A stretch of DNA of 64,000 bases from Roseovarius sp. SCSIO 43702 (GTDB taxonomy: Bacteria > Pseudomonadota > Alphaproteobacteria > Rhodobacterales > Rhodobacteraceae): the NCBI RefSeq assembly GCF_019599045.1, contig NZ_CP080623.1:2564501-2628500 (forward strand). Direction: 5' to 3'. The notes below the pieces were generated by a model, which was not told the DNA's origin, did no database searches, and saw only the letters and a list, made by a program, of their open reading frames with translations. The number at the start of each line of letters is the position of its first letter. The stretch's first letter is position 1. A program made the translations under genes and the position numbers. Positions 25,956 to 35,034 of this stretch are shown in pieces.

Positions 25956-28301
25956 ATGCCGTCGGAGATCGATTTCGTCGGTATCGACAACTACATGCCG
26001 CTCTCCGACTGGCGGGACGGGTTCGAGCACGCCGACGCGGCCGAGGACTGGCCCGCGATCTACGACCGGGCCTACCTGCAGGCTAACATCGCAGGTGGCG
26101 AGGGCTTCGACTGGTTCTATGCCAGCGCGGCCCACCGCTCGGCGCAGGTCCGCACCGCGATCACGGACGGCGCCTCGGGCAAGCCGTGGGTCTTCCGCTA
26201 CAAGGATCTACGCAGCTGGTGGTCGAACCAGCATTACGATCGCCCGGGCGGGGTGGAGAGCGGGACGCCGACCGCATGGGTGCCCGAGTCCAAGCCGATC
26301 TGGTTCACCGAGCTCGGCTGCCCCGCCATCGACCGTGGAACGAACCAGCCCAACGTCTTTTTCGATCCGAAATCCTCCGAGAGCTTCGTGCCGTACTTCT
26401 CCCGCGGCTGGCGGGACGACGCGATCCAGCGGGCATATCTCGAGACGACGTATCTGTTCTGGGGCGAGACCGCGAACAACCCGGTCTCGTCGGTCTACGG
26501 CGGCCGGATGGTGCATGTGCCCGAATGCGCCGCCTGGACTTGGGACGCGCGGCCTTACCCGTTCTTCCCTGCGCTCACGGATGTCTGGACGGACGGCGGG
26601 AACTGGCGGCTCGGACACTGGCTGACTGGGCGTCTCGGCGCGGTGTCGCTGGCCGCACTGGTCCGGCACCTTTGCCTGCGCGCGGGGCTACCCGAGGACC
26701 GCATCGACGTCACCGGGCTTTGGGGCGCGGTCGAAGGTTACGCCATCACAGCGCTGGAAAGCCCGCGCGCGTCGATCGCCACGCTGGCCCGGCATTTCGG
26801 CTTCGACGCGGTCGAGACCGAGGGCGTGATCCGGTTCGTGATGCGTGGCCGGGCGGCAGTGGCGAGCGTCTCACCGGAGGACCTGGTCGCCGCTCGAGAA
26901 GGCGAAGTCGTGGAACTCACCCGCGGTCAGGAGACCGAACTGCCGCAGGCCCTGAAGTGGCAGGTCGCCCGCGCCGACGAGGACTACGAGGCCGCGCAGG
27001 TCGAGGCCCGCCGCATCACCGTCGACACCACCCGGATCCCGTCCGAACCCTTCCCCATGGCGGTGCCGCCCGAGGAAGCCGAGCGCTGCTGCCGCCGTGC
27101 GCTGATGGAAGCGTGGGTGGGGCGCGAAACGGCGGCGTTCCGTCTGCCGCCGTCGCGCCTCGCGCTCGATCCGGCCGACGCGATCCGGCTGGAGCATGAC
27201 GGGCGGCTGGTCGACCTGCGGCTCGTCTCCATCGCCGACGCCGAGGCGCGCGGGATCGAGGCGGTGCGCCAGGACCGGGAGGCCTACGACCTGCCGCCGG
27301 GAGCCCCGCGGCCCTCGGCGCTGTCGCAGGTGGTGGTGTTCGGCCCGCCCGAGGCGGTGCTGCTCGACCTGCCGCAGCTCACCGAGGACCAGCCGGCGCA
27401 TCGGCCCGTCGCTGCCGCCCATGCAACACCATGGCCGGGCGCGATGGCGGTGTTCCGCAGCCCCTCGGCGGACGGCTTCGAGCTGCTCACCAGCTTCGGA
27501 ACGCGCGCAAGGATCGGGACGCTTGTCTCCGACTTCTACGCCGGACCGACCTCGCGCTTCGACCTGGGCAACGTGCTTGTGGTCGATCTGCTCACCGGGA
27601 CACTGGAAAGCGTGACCGACTTGAGCCTCTTCGGCGGTGCCAACGCGCTAGCGATCGAGGGCGCGCCCGGCACCTGGGAGATCGTCCAGGCAGGCGCGGC
27701 CGAACTGGTTGCCCCGGGCCGGTACCGGTTGACGCGGCTGCTGCGCGGCCAGCGGGGCACGGAAGGCAGCATGGGCAATCCGGCGCTAGAGGGCGCGCGG
27801 GTGGTGGTGCTGGGCGACAGCCTCGCCTCGCTGCCCATTGCAGAGGCGGACCTCGGCATCCCGTGGAACTGGCGCATCGGCCCCGCGAGCCGTCCGGTCA
27901 GCGACAAGACCTATGTGGCAAAAGCCTTCACGCCTACGGGTGTCGGGCTGCGGCCATTCTCTGTCGCGCATGTCGCGCAGCCGTGGCGCAGGCCGCGTAC
28001 TGTCGGCGATCTGACGATCCGCTGGACGCGCCGGTCCCGCGCGCTCGCAGCGGACAGCTGGGGCGGGCTGGAGGTGCCGCTGGGAGAAGAACAGGAAGGC
28101 TACGATGTCGAGATCCTCGACGGCGCGAGCGTGAAGCGCATGCTGACTGCGACCACCACCAGCGCGGTCTACACCGCCGCCCAGCAGACCGCCGGCTGGG
28201 GCGCGCCGCTCGGGCCCGGCGACACGCTCGACGTCCGCATCTACCAGCTCTCCGCCCTCGTCGGGCGGGGCGCGCCCAAGACCGTCACGCTCACGCTCTG
28301 A
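25956..28301 (+). pseudogene. 5'-truncated phage/GTA-like tail tip (TIM-barrel, host specificity) protein
   Basis: The 781 residues from ATG 25956 match the C-terminal two-thirds of the large tail protein found in Rhodobacterales prophages and as orfg15 of the gene transfer agent. The sequence enters abruptly at EIDFVGIDNYMPLSDWRDG, inside the glycoside-hydrolase-like TIM barrel. It then continues through the putative phage tail domain (ELTRGQETELPQALKW, RYRLTRLLRGQRGTEGS) to a normal C-terminus. The first several hundred residues expected are absent and replaced by the repressor remnant, so it is broken although the remaining frame is open. Other tail genes are missing, so no particle is encoded here. 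Confidence 0.82.
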
Positions 28302-28311
28302 AAGCCAACCC

Positions 28312-29388
28312 ATGTCCGACGCCACGACCCATCTCCTGTTGCCCTACATCCTCGCGGCACAGGCCCAGAAGCATGTCACCCACAACGAGGCGCTGCGGAT
28401 CCTCGACGGGCTCGTCCAGCTCTCGGTTATCGACCGCAACCTGACCGCGCCGCCTCCCAGCCCCGCCGATGGCGACCGCTACATCGTCGCCTCGGGTGCG
28501 ACGGGCGACTGGGCGGGCTGGGATCTGAACGTCGCGCTCTGGACCGACGGGGTGTGGCTGCGCCTTCCGCCGCGCACCGGCTGGCGTGTGTGGGTCGAGG
28601 ACGAGGGGCTGCTGCTGGTCTACGACGGCACGGGCTGGGTCGGGACAACCCCGGACACGCTGCAGAACCTCGCGCTGCTTGGGCTGGGCACGACGGCGGA
28701 TGCGTCGAACCCGTTCTCGGCCAAGCTCAATGCCGCGCTCTGGACCGCGAAGACCGTCGCCGAGGGCGGCACCGGTGACCTTTTCTACACCATGAACAAG
28801 GAGGCGGCAGGCGACGATCTCGGGCTGACGCTGCAAACCGGCTTCGTGACCAAGGCCCTCGTCGGCCTCTTCGGGTCGGACCGCTTCCGGCTCGCGGTCT
28901 CCGCCGACGGCAGCGCCTTCTTCGACGGGCTCAGCGTCGACAACACCACTGGCATCGTCGACCAGCCCCGGCTGCCGCGGTTCAAGGCGTACACGAACTA
29001 CGACAACTATGTCGGCGTCGGGACCTGGACGAAGATCGGCCTCAACAACACTAACTACAATGACCAAGGGGCCTTCGACGCTGCGAACAACCACTTCGTG
29101 GCGCCCGCAGACGGCACATACCTCTTAGGCGCGACGCTGATGTACAAGGTCAACGCTAGCACGTCGGCGCGGATGAGCGGGCGGCTCGCTTTGAACGGCA
29201 CGACCGAGATCCGCGGTTCGCGCGGCGAGATAAGCGGCGCGCATTTCTCCGAGTCCACGGCGCTCTGGCTACAAACGATGATCGCGCTCACCGCCGGCGA
29301 TACAGTCGAGCTGCAGGGTAACTTCCGCGCCGCGGATGGCTATTTCGCAGCCGATCAGACCTCGTTCTGGGGCTGCAAGGTCGGTTGA
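28312..29388 (+). CDS. DUF2793 protein with C-terminal C1q-like domain (tail fibre type)
   Basis: A 358-residue phage-type protein. The N-terminal half is DUF2793 (LLLPYILAAQAQKHVTHNEA, ADGDRYIVASGATGDWAG), usually found after the GTA-like tail gene. The C-terminal about 130 residues (FKAYTNYDNYVGVGTWTKIG, then FVAPADGTYLLGATLMYKV and the end FWGCKVG) resemble a C1q/TNF-like jelly roll, a trimeric receptor-binding head. The gene is intact and starts 10 bases after the tail remnant. Without a phage it is probably a passenger; it could still be expressed. Confidence 0.78.
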   Translation: MSDATTHLLLPYILAAQAQKHVTHNEALRILDGLVQLSVIDRNLTAPPPSPADGDRYIVASGATGDWAGWDLNVALWTDGVWLRLPPRTGWRVWVEDEGLLLVYDGTGWVGTTPDTLQNLALLGLGTTADASNPFSAKLNAALWTAKTVAEGGTGDLFYTMNKEAAGDDLGLTLQTGFVTKALVGLFGSDRFRLAVSADGSAFFDGLSVDNTTGIVDQPRLPRFKAYTNYDNYVGVGTWTKIGLNNTNYNDQGAFDAANNHFVAPADGTYLLGATLMYKVNASTSARMSGRLALNGTTEIRGSRGEISGAHFSESTALWLQTMIALTAGDTVELQGNFRAADGYFAADQTSFWGCKVG

Positions 29389-29422
29389 GCGTGCGTCCAA
29401 GTTAAGGGGCATCTCATTGCGG

Positions 29423-29878
29423 CTACGCGTCTCTGGCGCCGATTTCGATGTCGTCTTTCTCGGATCGCAGCCATGCCGACAGGCTGTCTAACGACGCGAC
29501 AATTTGATCCGGTTTCCGAAGCGCGCACTCCCACACGGTTGCAACGCGCCAGCCGTCGTTCAGAAGCTTCCCGCGAACCGCTGCGTCCCGAGCGACATTC
29601 GCGGTGAACTTGGCCTGCCAGAACGCCTGGCGGGTCGATGGTGTGGTGGTGTAGCGGCACCCCTCGTGACGATGCCAGAAACAACCATGTACGAAGACGA
29701 CGGCGCCATACTTCGGCAGAACGAGGTCCGGTCGACCGTGGACCGTCTTCGAATGGAGCCGGAATCGGAAACCGCGCGCGTGCAACGCCCGTCTCAGCGC
29801 TAGCTCGGGCTTCGTGTCCTTCCCCCGGATCCCAGACATCATTCGGGAGCGGGTCTGCTGATCCACAATATCTGTCAC
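29423..29878 (-). CDS. vsr: Very short patch repair endonuclease (module B)
   Basis: Vsr-family nuclease of 151 residues: TRSRMMSGIRGKDTKPELAL at the start, catalytic Asp51 in GRPDLVLP, VHGCFWHRHEGC and a C-terminal WRVATVWECALRK. It is divergent from the methyltransferase beside it, with a 67-base shared spacer containing TATACA (29909-29914) in the small dyad GTATAC. Expected to repair T:G mismatches generated at the sites methylated by that enzyme. It differs clearly from the Vsr of cassette A, so it is not a recent copy. Confidence 0.92.
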   Translation of the reverse strand: MTDIVDQQTRSRMMSGIRGKDTKPELALRRALHARGFRFRLHSKTVHGRPDLVLPKYGAVVFVHGCFWHRHEGCRYTTTPSTRQAFWQAKFTANVARDAAVRGKLLNDGWRVATVWECALRKPDQIVASLDSLSAWLRSEKDDIEIGARDA

Positions 29879-29945
29879 ATGCGTCCTGGTTTTTGTCCCT
29901 GAACCTGGTATACACCGGCTGAATGAAGTTCGTCAGGAGCCTGAT

Positions 29946-31478
29946 TTGCCTTCGACTTTCGGCATCGTCGATCTGTTTGCCGGCCCCGGCGGACTTGGCG
30001 AGGGGTTTGCATCCCTTGTCGAGGAGAGCCACGCGCCGTTCAGGATCGGAATTTCGGTCGAAAAGGAGGCTTCGGCGCAGCGCACTCTGACGCTGCGCGC
30101 GTTTCTGCGCGAGTACCGGTCGCGTCATGGCAGCTTGCCGCAGCAGTTCATCGATTTCCATGCGGGTCAAACTTCTGAACCGGACTGGGCGGAAGTCGAC
30201 GCGTCTGCTTGGCGGTTGGCCACCGAGGAGGCCCGCGGTCTCGAACTTGGCACCGAGGCCGCAGCAACGGCGATCGATGCCGCCATCGAAAAACTGAAGT
30301 CGGGGTACGACGACACGATCCTGATCGGCGGCCCGCCGTGTCAGGCCTACTCCCTCGTGGGTCGGGCTCGCTCGAGGGGCAAGGTCGGGTATGTGCCTGA
30401 GGAAGATGAACGGCACTACCTGTTTCGCGAGTACATCAGGGTGCTCGACAGGCTTCGGCCGGCAGCCTTCGTGATGGAGAACGTCAAGGGCATGTTGTCC
30501 TCGACGGTCGAGAGCAGGCTCGTGTTCGAGATGCTGATGGAGGACCTCACCTCCTTGGGGAGTGGTCATGGCCATCAATACGAACTCCGTGCCATTCGGG
30601 TTGAAGGCGGGCAGGTCAACCTGAGGGAGGCGGTGCGACCTTCGGACTTCGTCGTGCGCGCCGAAGAGTTCGGGGTTCCGCAGCGGCGTCACCGGGTGAT
30701 CCTCGTCGGGATCAGGTCTGATCTGGCTGGCAAGGCGGCGGGCGCCAGCATGGCCGTTTCCGAGCGGACGCGGACGGTCAGTGACGCTATTGGCACGATG
30801 CCGTGCTTGCGCAGTGGCATCAGTCGAGGGGCGGATAGCGCGGCAGACTGGCGGCAGGAGGTTGTCGAAGCCGCGAGACTGCTGGCGCGCATTTACCCCG
30901 AGAAGGAGAGCGAAGCGCTCCGGAAGGCATTCTCTTCCGTTGCAAGGCGCATGGCGAAGGAAGCCCCGGTCAGTCGGAAGGACACGCGACTTTCTGACGG
31001 CTACGGGAGTTCAAACGATGAACTGCTGAACTGGCTAGAGCGTCCGGACCTTCGCGCAATCGCCCAGCACGAGACGCGGGGACACATGGCGTCTGATCTT
31101 GGCCGCTACCTGTTCGCCTCCGTGTTCGGGGCTGTCCGCGGCTATAGCCCAAAGGCCGCCGATTTTCCTCTCGTGTTAAGCCCGGATCATCGCAACTGGC
31201 ACAGCGGGGTGTTCAATGACCGGTTCCGGGTCCAGCTGGCCGATGAGGCCTCAACCACTGTCACGAGCCACATTTCGAAGGATGGTCATTACTTCATCCA
31301 TCCCGATCCTCTGCAGTGCCGCAGCCTGACGGTGCGCGAAGCTGCGCGACTTCAGACATTCCCCGACGACTACCTGTTCATGGGCAACCGGACCCAGCAG
31401 TACGTCCAGGTCGGGAACGCCGTGCCGCCGTTTCTGGCACGCCAGATTGCAGGGCTGGTCCTGAGCGCGCTGGCTTGA
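29946..31478 (+). CDS. DNA (cytosine-5-)-methyltransferase of the DISARM-like module (DrmMII-type)
   Basis: C5-methyltransferase of 510 residues, longer than typical Dcm. Motif I is DLFAGPGGLGEGF, IV GGPPCQAYS (Cys132), VI MENVKGM, VIII PQRRHRVILVG, IX REAARLQTFPD and X VGNAVPPF. A roughly 50-residue insertion separates motifs I and IV and the recognition domain is long. A TTG start at 29946 is used. It converges on the DrmA/DrmB operon; DISARM class 2 has a C5 methylase (DrmMII) that marks self DNA, so that role is proposed. Target site unknown. Confidence 0.88.
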   Translation: MPSTFGIVDLFAGPGGLGEGFASLVEESHAPFRIGISVEKEASAQRTLTLRAFLREYRSRHGSLPQQFIDFHAGQTSEPDWAEVDASAWRLATEEARGLELGTEAAATAIDAAIEKLKSGYDDTILIGGPPCQAYSLVGRARSRGKVGYVPEEDERHYLFREYIRVLDRLRPAAFVMENVKGMLSSTVESRLVFEMLMEDLTSLGSGHGHQYELRAIRVEGGQVNLREAVRPSDFVVRAEEFGVPQRRHRVILVGIRSDLAGKAAGASMAVSERTRTVSDAIGTMPCLRSGISRGADSAADWRQEVVEAARLLARIYPEKESEALRKAFSSVARRMAKEAPVSRKDTRLSDGYGSSNDELLNWLERPDLRAIAQHETRGHMASDLGRYLFASVFGAVRGYSPKAADFPLVLSPDHRNWHSGVFNDRFRVQLADEASTTVTSHISKDGHYFIHPDPLQCRSLTVREAARLQTFPDDYLFMGNRTQQYVQVGNAVPPFLARQIAGLVLSALA

Positions 31479-31484
31479 GGGCAG

Positions 31485-31500
31485 GATGCTCAAGCATCCG
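31485..31500. terminator. Hairpin between the convergent methyltransferase and NERD helicase genes
   Basis: GGATGC (31485-31490) pairs with GCATCC (31495-31500) around a TCAA loop, overlapping the NERD-helicase stop codon and 7 bases after the methyltransferase stop. No T-run follows on either strand, so termination strength is doubtful. Confidence 0.3.
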
Positions 31501-33175
31501 GCAATCCCTCCGACAACCACTTCGCCTCCGTTGGCGATGACACGACGCACAGATATGCCCGCGCCCTCGAGAAAGCGACATAGGCAAGTTCGCGTCGGTC
31601 CATCTCGTCGCCGCTGACGATCAGCACTATTGCAGGTCGTTCGAGCCCCTTGAATCGGCGCACGGTGTCCACGACCACGTCCTCGAGTGCCATGATCTCG
31701 GCATCGGTAAGCGGAATGCTGGTCCCGCTGCTTCTCTCGAGGAAGCTCGCCCGGGCGGCAGGGCCGTTGACGAGCACAGCTATGTCACCGGGGGCTACTT
31801 CCTCGTTGAGAACGAGCCTTCGAAGCTCCCGGTACGCCGCCTCGACCTTCGCGTCCGGACTCTCTGCGCTGACCCACGACACTTCCAGGCCATCGGGCCC
31901 GTCCGCGACAATGTCTGGTCCCGAATAGTGCACCGATGCAGCCTTATGGATGTTCTTCGTATTCCTAAGGTTTCGGGAAAGGCGAACCGGAACCACGCTT
32001 AGATCGCGAGCGCCATCGCCAGCACTCTCGTAGACCCGTTGATTGCTGTCCATGAATACGCGGATACGTCCATCGGGCAAAAGGCATGCATCCAGTGCGA
32101 TCCACCAGTCGTCGCGGAAATCCTGACCTTCGTCGACGATGACGGTGTCCCATCGGAGTGCAGGCTGAGCCTCCATCGCGCGATAGAGAGCATTCGGAAG
32201 CGCGCTCTCGTAGAGTTCCCTTTCGCTGATCCCGGAAGGCGCCGAGATGCCTGTCTGCCGTGAGATCCGCCCGCACAGTGCATGAAATCCGGCAACGGTG
32301 AGGTTCTCGACGTTCTTCAGCTTTCGTTCGAGATTCCTTGCCAGCGGACGACTGTGACAGGTCAGGAGGGTCTTTCGCCCGGCCTCCGCGGATCTGAGCG
32401 CTTCCTCGATCGCTACAACCGTTTTACCAGTACCTGCACCACCCCGAACAAGTGCTCGCGGGATATCGGCGATCATGTCGAGGATCTGGTACTGGGACGG
32501 CTCAAGGACGCGAAACTCCGTATCGGCTTCAGCCAGCGCGGCCCCAATCCGGAAGCTCAGCGTAAAAGGATGCGCGAGAAGGCGTTCCAGCGCAGCAATG
32601 CCATCACGCCCGAGCGGCTCGCAGTTGTCGGGGCGCTGGCCAGCCTTGAGACGCTCGGAAATCCATGCGTCAAGCCCAGCGTGAAACTGCCGTGAACAGC
32701 AGAAGATCCGGGTCGGCCGATCCGCGCCAAGATTGCCGGGAGGCGCGCCGGCGCTTGGGAAGATCACCCCGTGAGCAGCATGAACAAAGCGGCTTCGCCA
32801 CCTCGGTGAATCATTCAGCCGTTTCAGGATCTCATGTTTCGCGCTGCGCGCTTGTGCAACAGGATCCTTGATCTTGTGGACGAACCTGCCGTGATCCGTG
32901 CTGCGCCATTGGCCGTCTCTCGGGTCAAACGAGATTTCCCTGCCGCCTTTCACCTCGATTGCGAGGATGCCGTGCTCGGGATGTGCGATCAGAAAATCGC
33001 ATTCGCCATCCTTCTCGTTTCCGAGCCTGTCGGTGCCCAGCCAAGGGCTCGAGTAGAAGACATGGAAGCTGTCGTCGAGCACCTCGGCGAGGCGATCGTA
33101 GACGCGAACCTCTGCCTTTCGCCTCGGATCGTCGAGGACCGAACGAGGAAGTTTTTTGGGCCAGAGCACTGCCAT
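31490..33175 (-). CDS. NERD nuclease-related domain fused to a UvrD-family helicase
   Basis: A 561-residue fusion. The N-terminal NERD domain (about 15-125) has a PD-(D/E)XK-like set: Glu22 in AEVRVYDRL, Asp60 in DGECDFLIAH and Glu74-x-Lys76 in LAIEVKGG. A superfamily 1 helicase follows, with Walker A GGAGTGKT (245-252), Walker B VIVDEGQDF, motif III-like FMDSNQRVYES and a C-terminal AYVAFSRARAYLCVV. The start lies in the DrmB stop (TGATG), so it is coupled to DrmB. It occupies the place where a DISARM locus would have the PLD protein DrmC, and may supply nuclease activity instead (inference). Confidence 0.85.
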   Translation of the reverse strand: MAVLWPKKLPRSVLDDPRRKAEVRVYDRLAEVLDDSFHVFYSSPWLGTDRLGNEKDGECDFLIAHPEHGILAIEVKGGREISFDPRDGQWRSTDHGRFVHKIKDPVAQARSAKHEILKRLNDSPRWRSRFVHAAHGVIFPSAGAPPGNLGADRPTRIFCCSRQFHAGLDAWISERLKAGQRPDNCEPLGRDGIAALERLLAHPFTLSFRIGAALAEADTEFRVLEPSQYQILDMIADIPRALVRGGAGTGKTVVAIEEALRSAEAGRKTLLTCHSRPLARNLERKLKNVENLTVAGFHALCGRISRQTGISAPSGISERELYESALPNALYRAMEAQPALRWDTVIVDEGQDFRDDWWIALDACLLPDGRIRVFMDSNQRVYESAGDGARDLSVVPVRLSRNLRNTKNIHKAASVHYSGPDIVADGPDGLEVSWVSAESPDAKVEAAYRELRRLVLNEEVAPGDIAVLVNGPAARASFLERSSGTSIPLTDAEIMALEDVVVDTVRRFKGLERPAIVLIVSGDEMDRRELAYVAFSRARAYLCVVSSPTEAKWLSEGLPDA

Positions 33176-35034
33176 CAGCTTCTCCGAAGCATCTCTTCAA
33201 AGTAGCCGAGACCCGAGCCCGTCCCGTCGCCGGTGAGGAGCGCACGGTCGAGGAAGCTGTTGAACGCTTCACACGACGTCTCCGGGACAAAACAGCAGGC
33301 GTGGCACACCGAATGGGAGTAGCTTTTCTCGGCTCCCATCATGTCGGTGATGCAGAGCGGGTCCGAAGAGCACCATTCGATCGCATCGATTGCACGTTGG
33401 AGGATGCCTGCAATGCGCCCCGCCTTCCCCTGACGTTCAAGCCCACCGAGCGTCCCATCCGAGTCCGGGGTCGCGGTATAGATGAGAAGTCCCGCCATCT
33501 GCTCCTCGCCAGTACCGGCATAGATCCTCTCCTGGAGAGATGCCGAGGAGTAGCCGCATTCGAGGGTAAGCTGACGCATGAGAGCGTGCGCGAGGGTGTG
33601 GCAGAGCATGTATCGCGGGGTGATCGCCTGAGGTGGCTTGGCGTCTTCTCCGTACCGTTCCTTCCAGTCGGCCTGATGCCGCGTCTCGCACTCGGAAACG
33701 CGCGCCACGACGTCTGGTCGGTTTTCCCAGCTTGACAGGCGCTCCTCGTTCAGAGCGAGAAAGATGCCCTCGCCGCGAACCTCGATGGCTGGTAGCCATT
33801 CAAGCGGCTCCTTGGAGAGACGAGCCACCTCTGGCGAGTCTGGATCGCCTGGTGGGTTGATGCGGGTGAATCCCTTGATGGCTCGCACCTCTCTTAGCCG
33901 GACAGCCCTCACGACCCTTGCAATCCACGGGGCGATTTCCGCGGCGACCGCCTCCCGGCGTGTCTCGAAGTCGATGTCGGGGGTTCGACTGCGACCGGGT
34001 TCCGTGACGAACTGTCGATACTCTGCTGGTCTCAGATCATCGGTCCGCAGCTGTCCGTAAGACGTCAGGCGGGCACGGATCGCTTCCGCCAGTTCGGCAG
34101 GGGACATTTCGAGTTCCTTTAGAACGCTCTCAAGGTCGCCCTTCGCAAGGAAGTCGATGTATTCCTCGAGCTTCGACAGGTCGTCGAGGTTCGTCAGAGA
34201 ACTCCACCAGTCACCAAGCACCTCCTGAAGGCGGTCTGACCAAGGTGGAATGCTCAGCGCTGACTCCGTCACGGCGAAATACAGGTTCGACGCTCCTCGT
34301 TGAACGGCGTACTGCTCCTTGCCGCAGTTCTCATTGCCATCGGCCAGCCATGGTCGATGGCCGCGGCATTTGGGGCCGCGTTCCCACGTCTTCTTGGAAA
34401 AAACGCCATCCATAGATCGGCGTGCGCCGCACTTCGAGCAGCTGAGGATCAGACCGGCGAGGCCTGGTCTCTCTGACCGCAGGACAAGCCCCGGATGGCG
34501 ATCCGTGTTTTCCCGTTTAGCGACTGAGCACTCCGGCTTGTGTCCGACCCACCAGTCCCACGGAAACTCGTCAACATGCCCATGCTTGCATGCCATGACG
34601 AAGCGAACAGGAATGACAAAGACCTTGCTGTCGCCATGGGCCTTTTCGGTGCACGTCGGGCAGTAACGGTAGGCCTTTCCCGGGTCGTTCTTCCATCGGC
34701 GCTCCGGCTTTATGACATCGCAGCTGGGGCATTGCAGCCATTTCGGGAAGCGCACGGCAACCAGACGCCGGGTATCCGGATCGTCATCCTTTCCCCGCTC
34801 CAGCGTCACAGGGGGCGTTCTGAATCCCTTGACGCGGAGCTTTTTCTGGAGGCGCGTCTCGCGGATGACCTGCGGGTGCGCCAGTCCCGCCGGAGGGAAG
34901 GACTGATCCCATTCCTCGAGCCCTGCAGCGATGCCAGAGACGGCTCCTCCACCTGCTCTGAAGTCCACGACGGAACCGGGACCAAAGGTAGAAACGACTG
35001 CGCTTCGCCGCAGCTCCTGCAACTCATTCTTCAT
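33175..35034 (-). CDS. drmB: DrmB-like DUF1998 protein
   Basis: A 619-residue protein starting MKNELQELRRSAVVSTFGPG, the usual DrmB opening. It has several zinc-type cysteine pairs in the first third (CPSCD, CPTCTEK, CSKCGARR). The DUF1998 domain lies in the last third (YMLCHTLAHALMRQLTLECG, LLIYTATPDSDGTLGGLERQ, then CHACCFVPETSCEAFN). DrmB pairs with DrmA in the DISARM complex, which loads on phage DNA. The gene overlaps drmA upstream by 11 bases and the NERD helicase downstream, so stoichiometric coexpression is expected. Symbol by family similarity. Confidence 0.87.
   Translation of the reverse strand: MKNELQELRRSAVVSTFGPGSVVDFRAGGGAVSGIAAGLEEWDQSFPPAGLAHPQVIRETRLQKKLRVKGFRTPPVTLERGKDDDPDTRRLVAVRFPKWLQCPSCDVIKPERRWKNDPGKAYRYCPTCTEKAHGDSKVFVIPVRFVMACKHGHVDEFPWDWWVGHKPECSVAKRENTDRHPGLVLRSERPGLAGLILSCSKCGARRSMDGVFSKKTWERGPKCRGHRPWLADGNENCGKEQYAVQRGASNLYFAVTESALSIPPWSDRLQEVLGDWWSSLTNLDDLSKLEEYIDFLAKGDLESVLKELEMSPAELAEAIRARLTSYGQLRTDDLRPAEYRQFVTEPGRSRTPDIDFETRREAVAAEIAPWIARVVRAVRLREVRAIKGFTRINPPGDPDSPEVARLSKEPLEWLPAIEVRGEGIFLALNEERLSSWENRPDVVARVSECETRHQADWKERYGEDAKPPQAITPRYMLCHTLAHALMRQLTLECGYSSASLQERIYAGTGEEQMAGLLIYTATPDSDGTLGGLERQGKAGRIAGILQRAIDAIEWCSSDPLCITDMMGAEKSYSHSVCHACCFVPETSCEAFNSFLDRALLTGDGTGSGLGYFEEMLRRS

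Noticed and set aside
25956..29388. Possible gene transfer agent cluster
   Set aside because: Only the end of one GTA-like tail gene and a DUF2793 gene are present. Capsid, portal, terminase and the other tail genes are missing, so this is a phage or GTA-like fragment, not a GTA.
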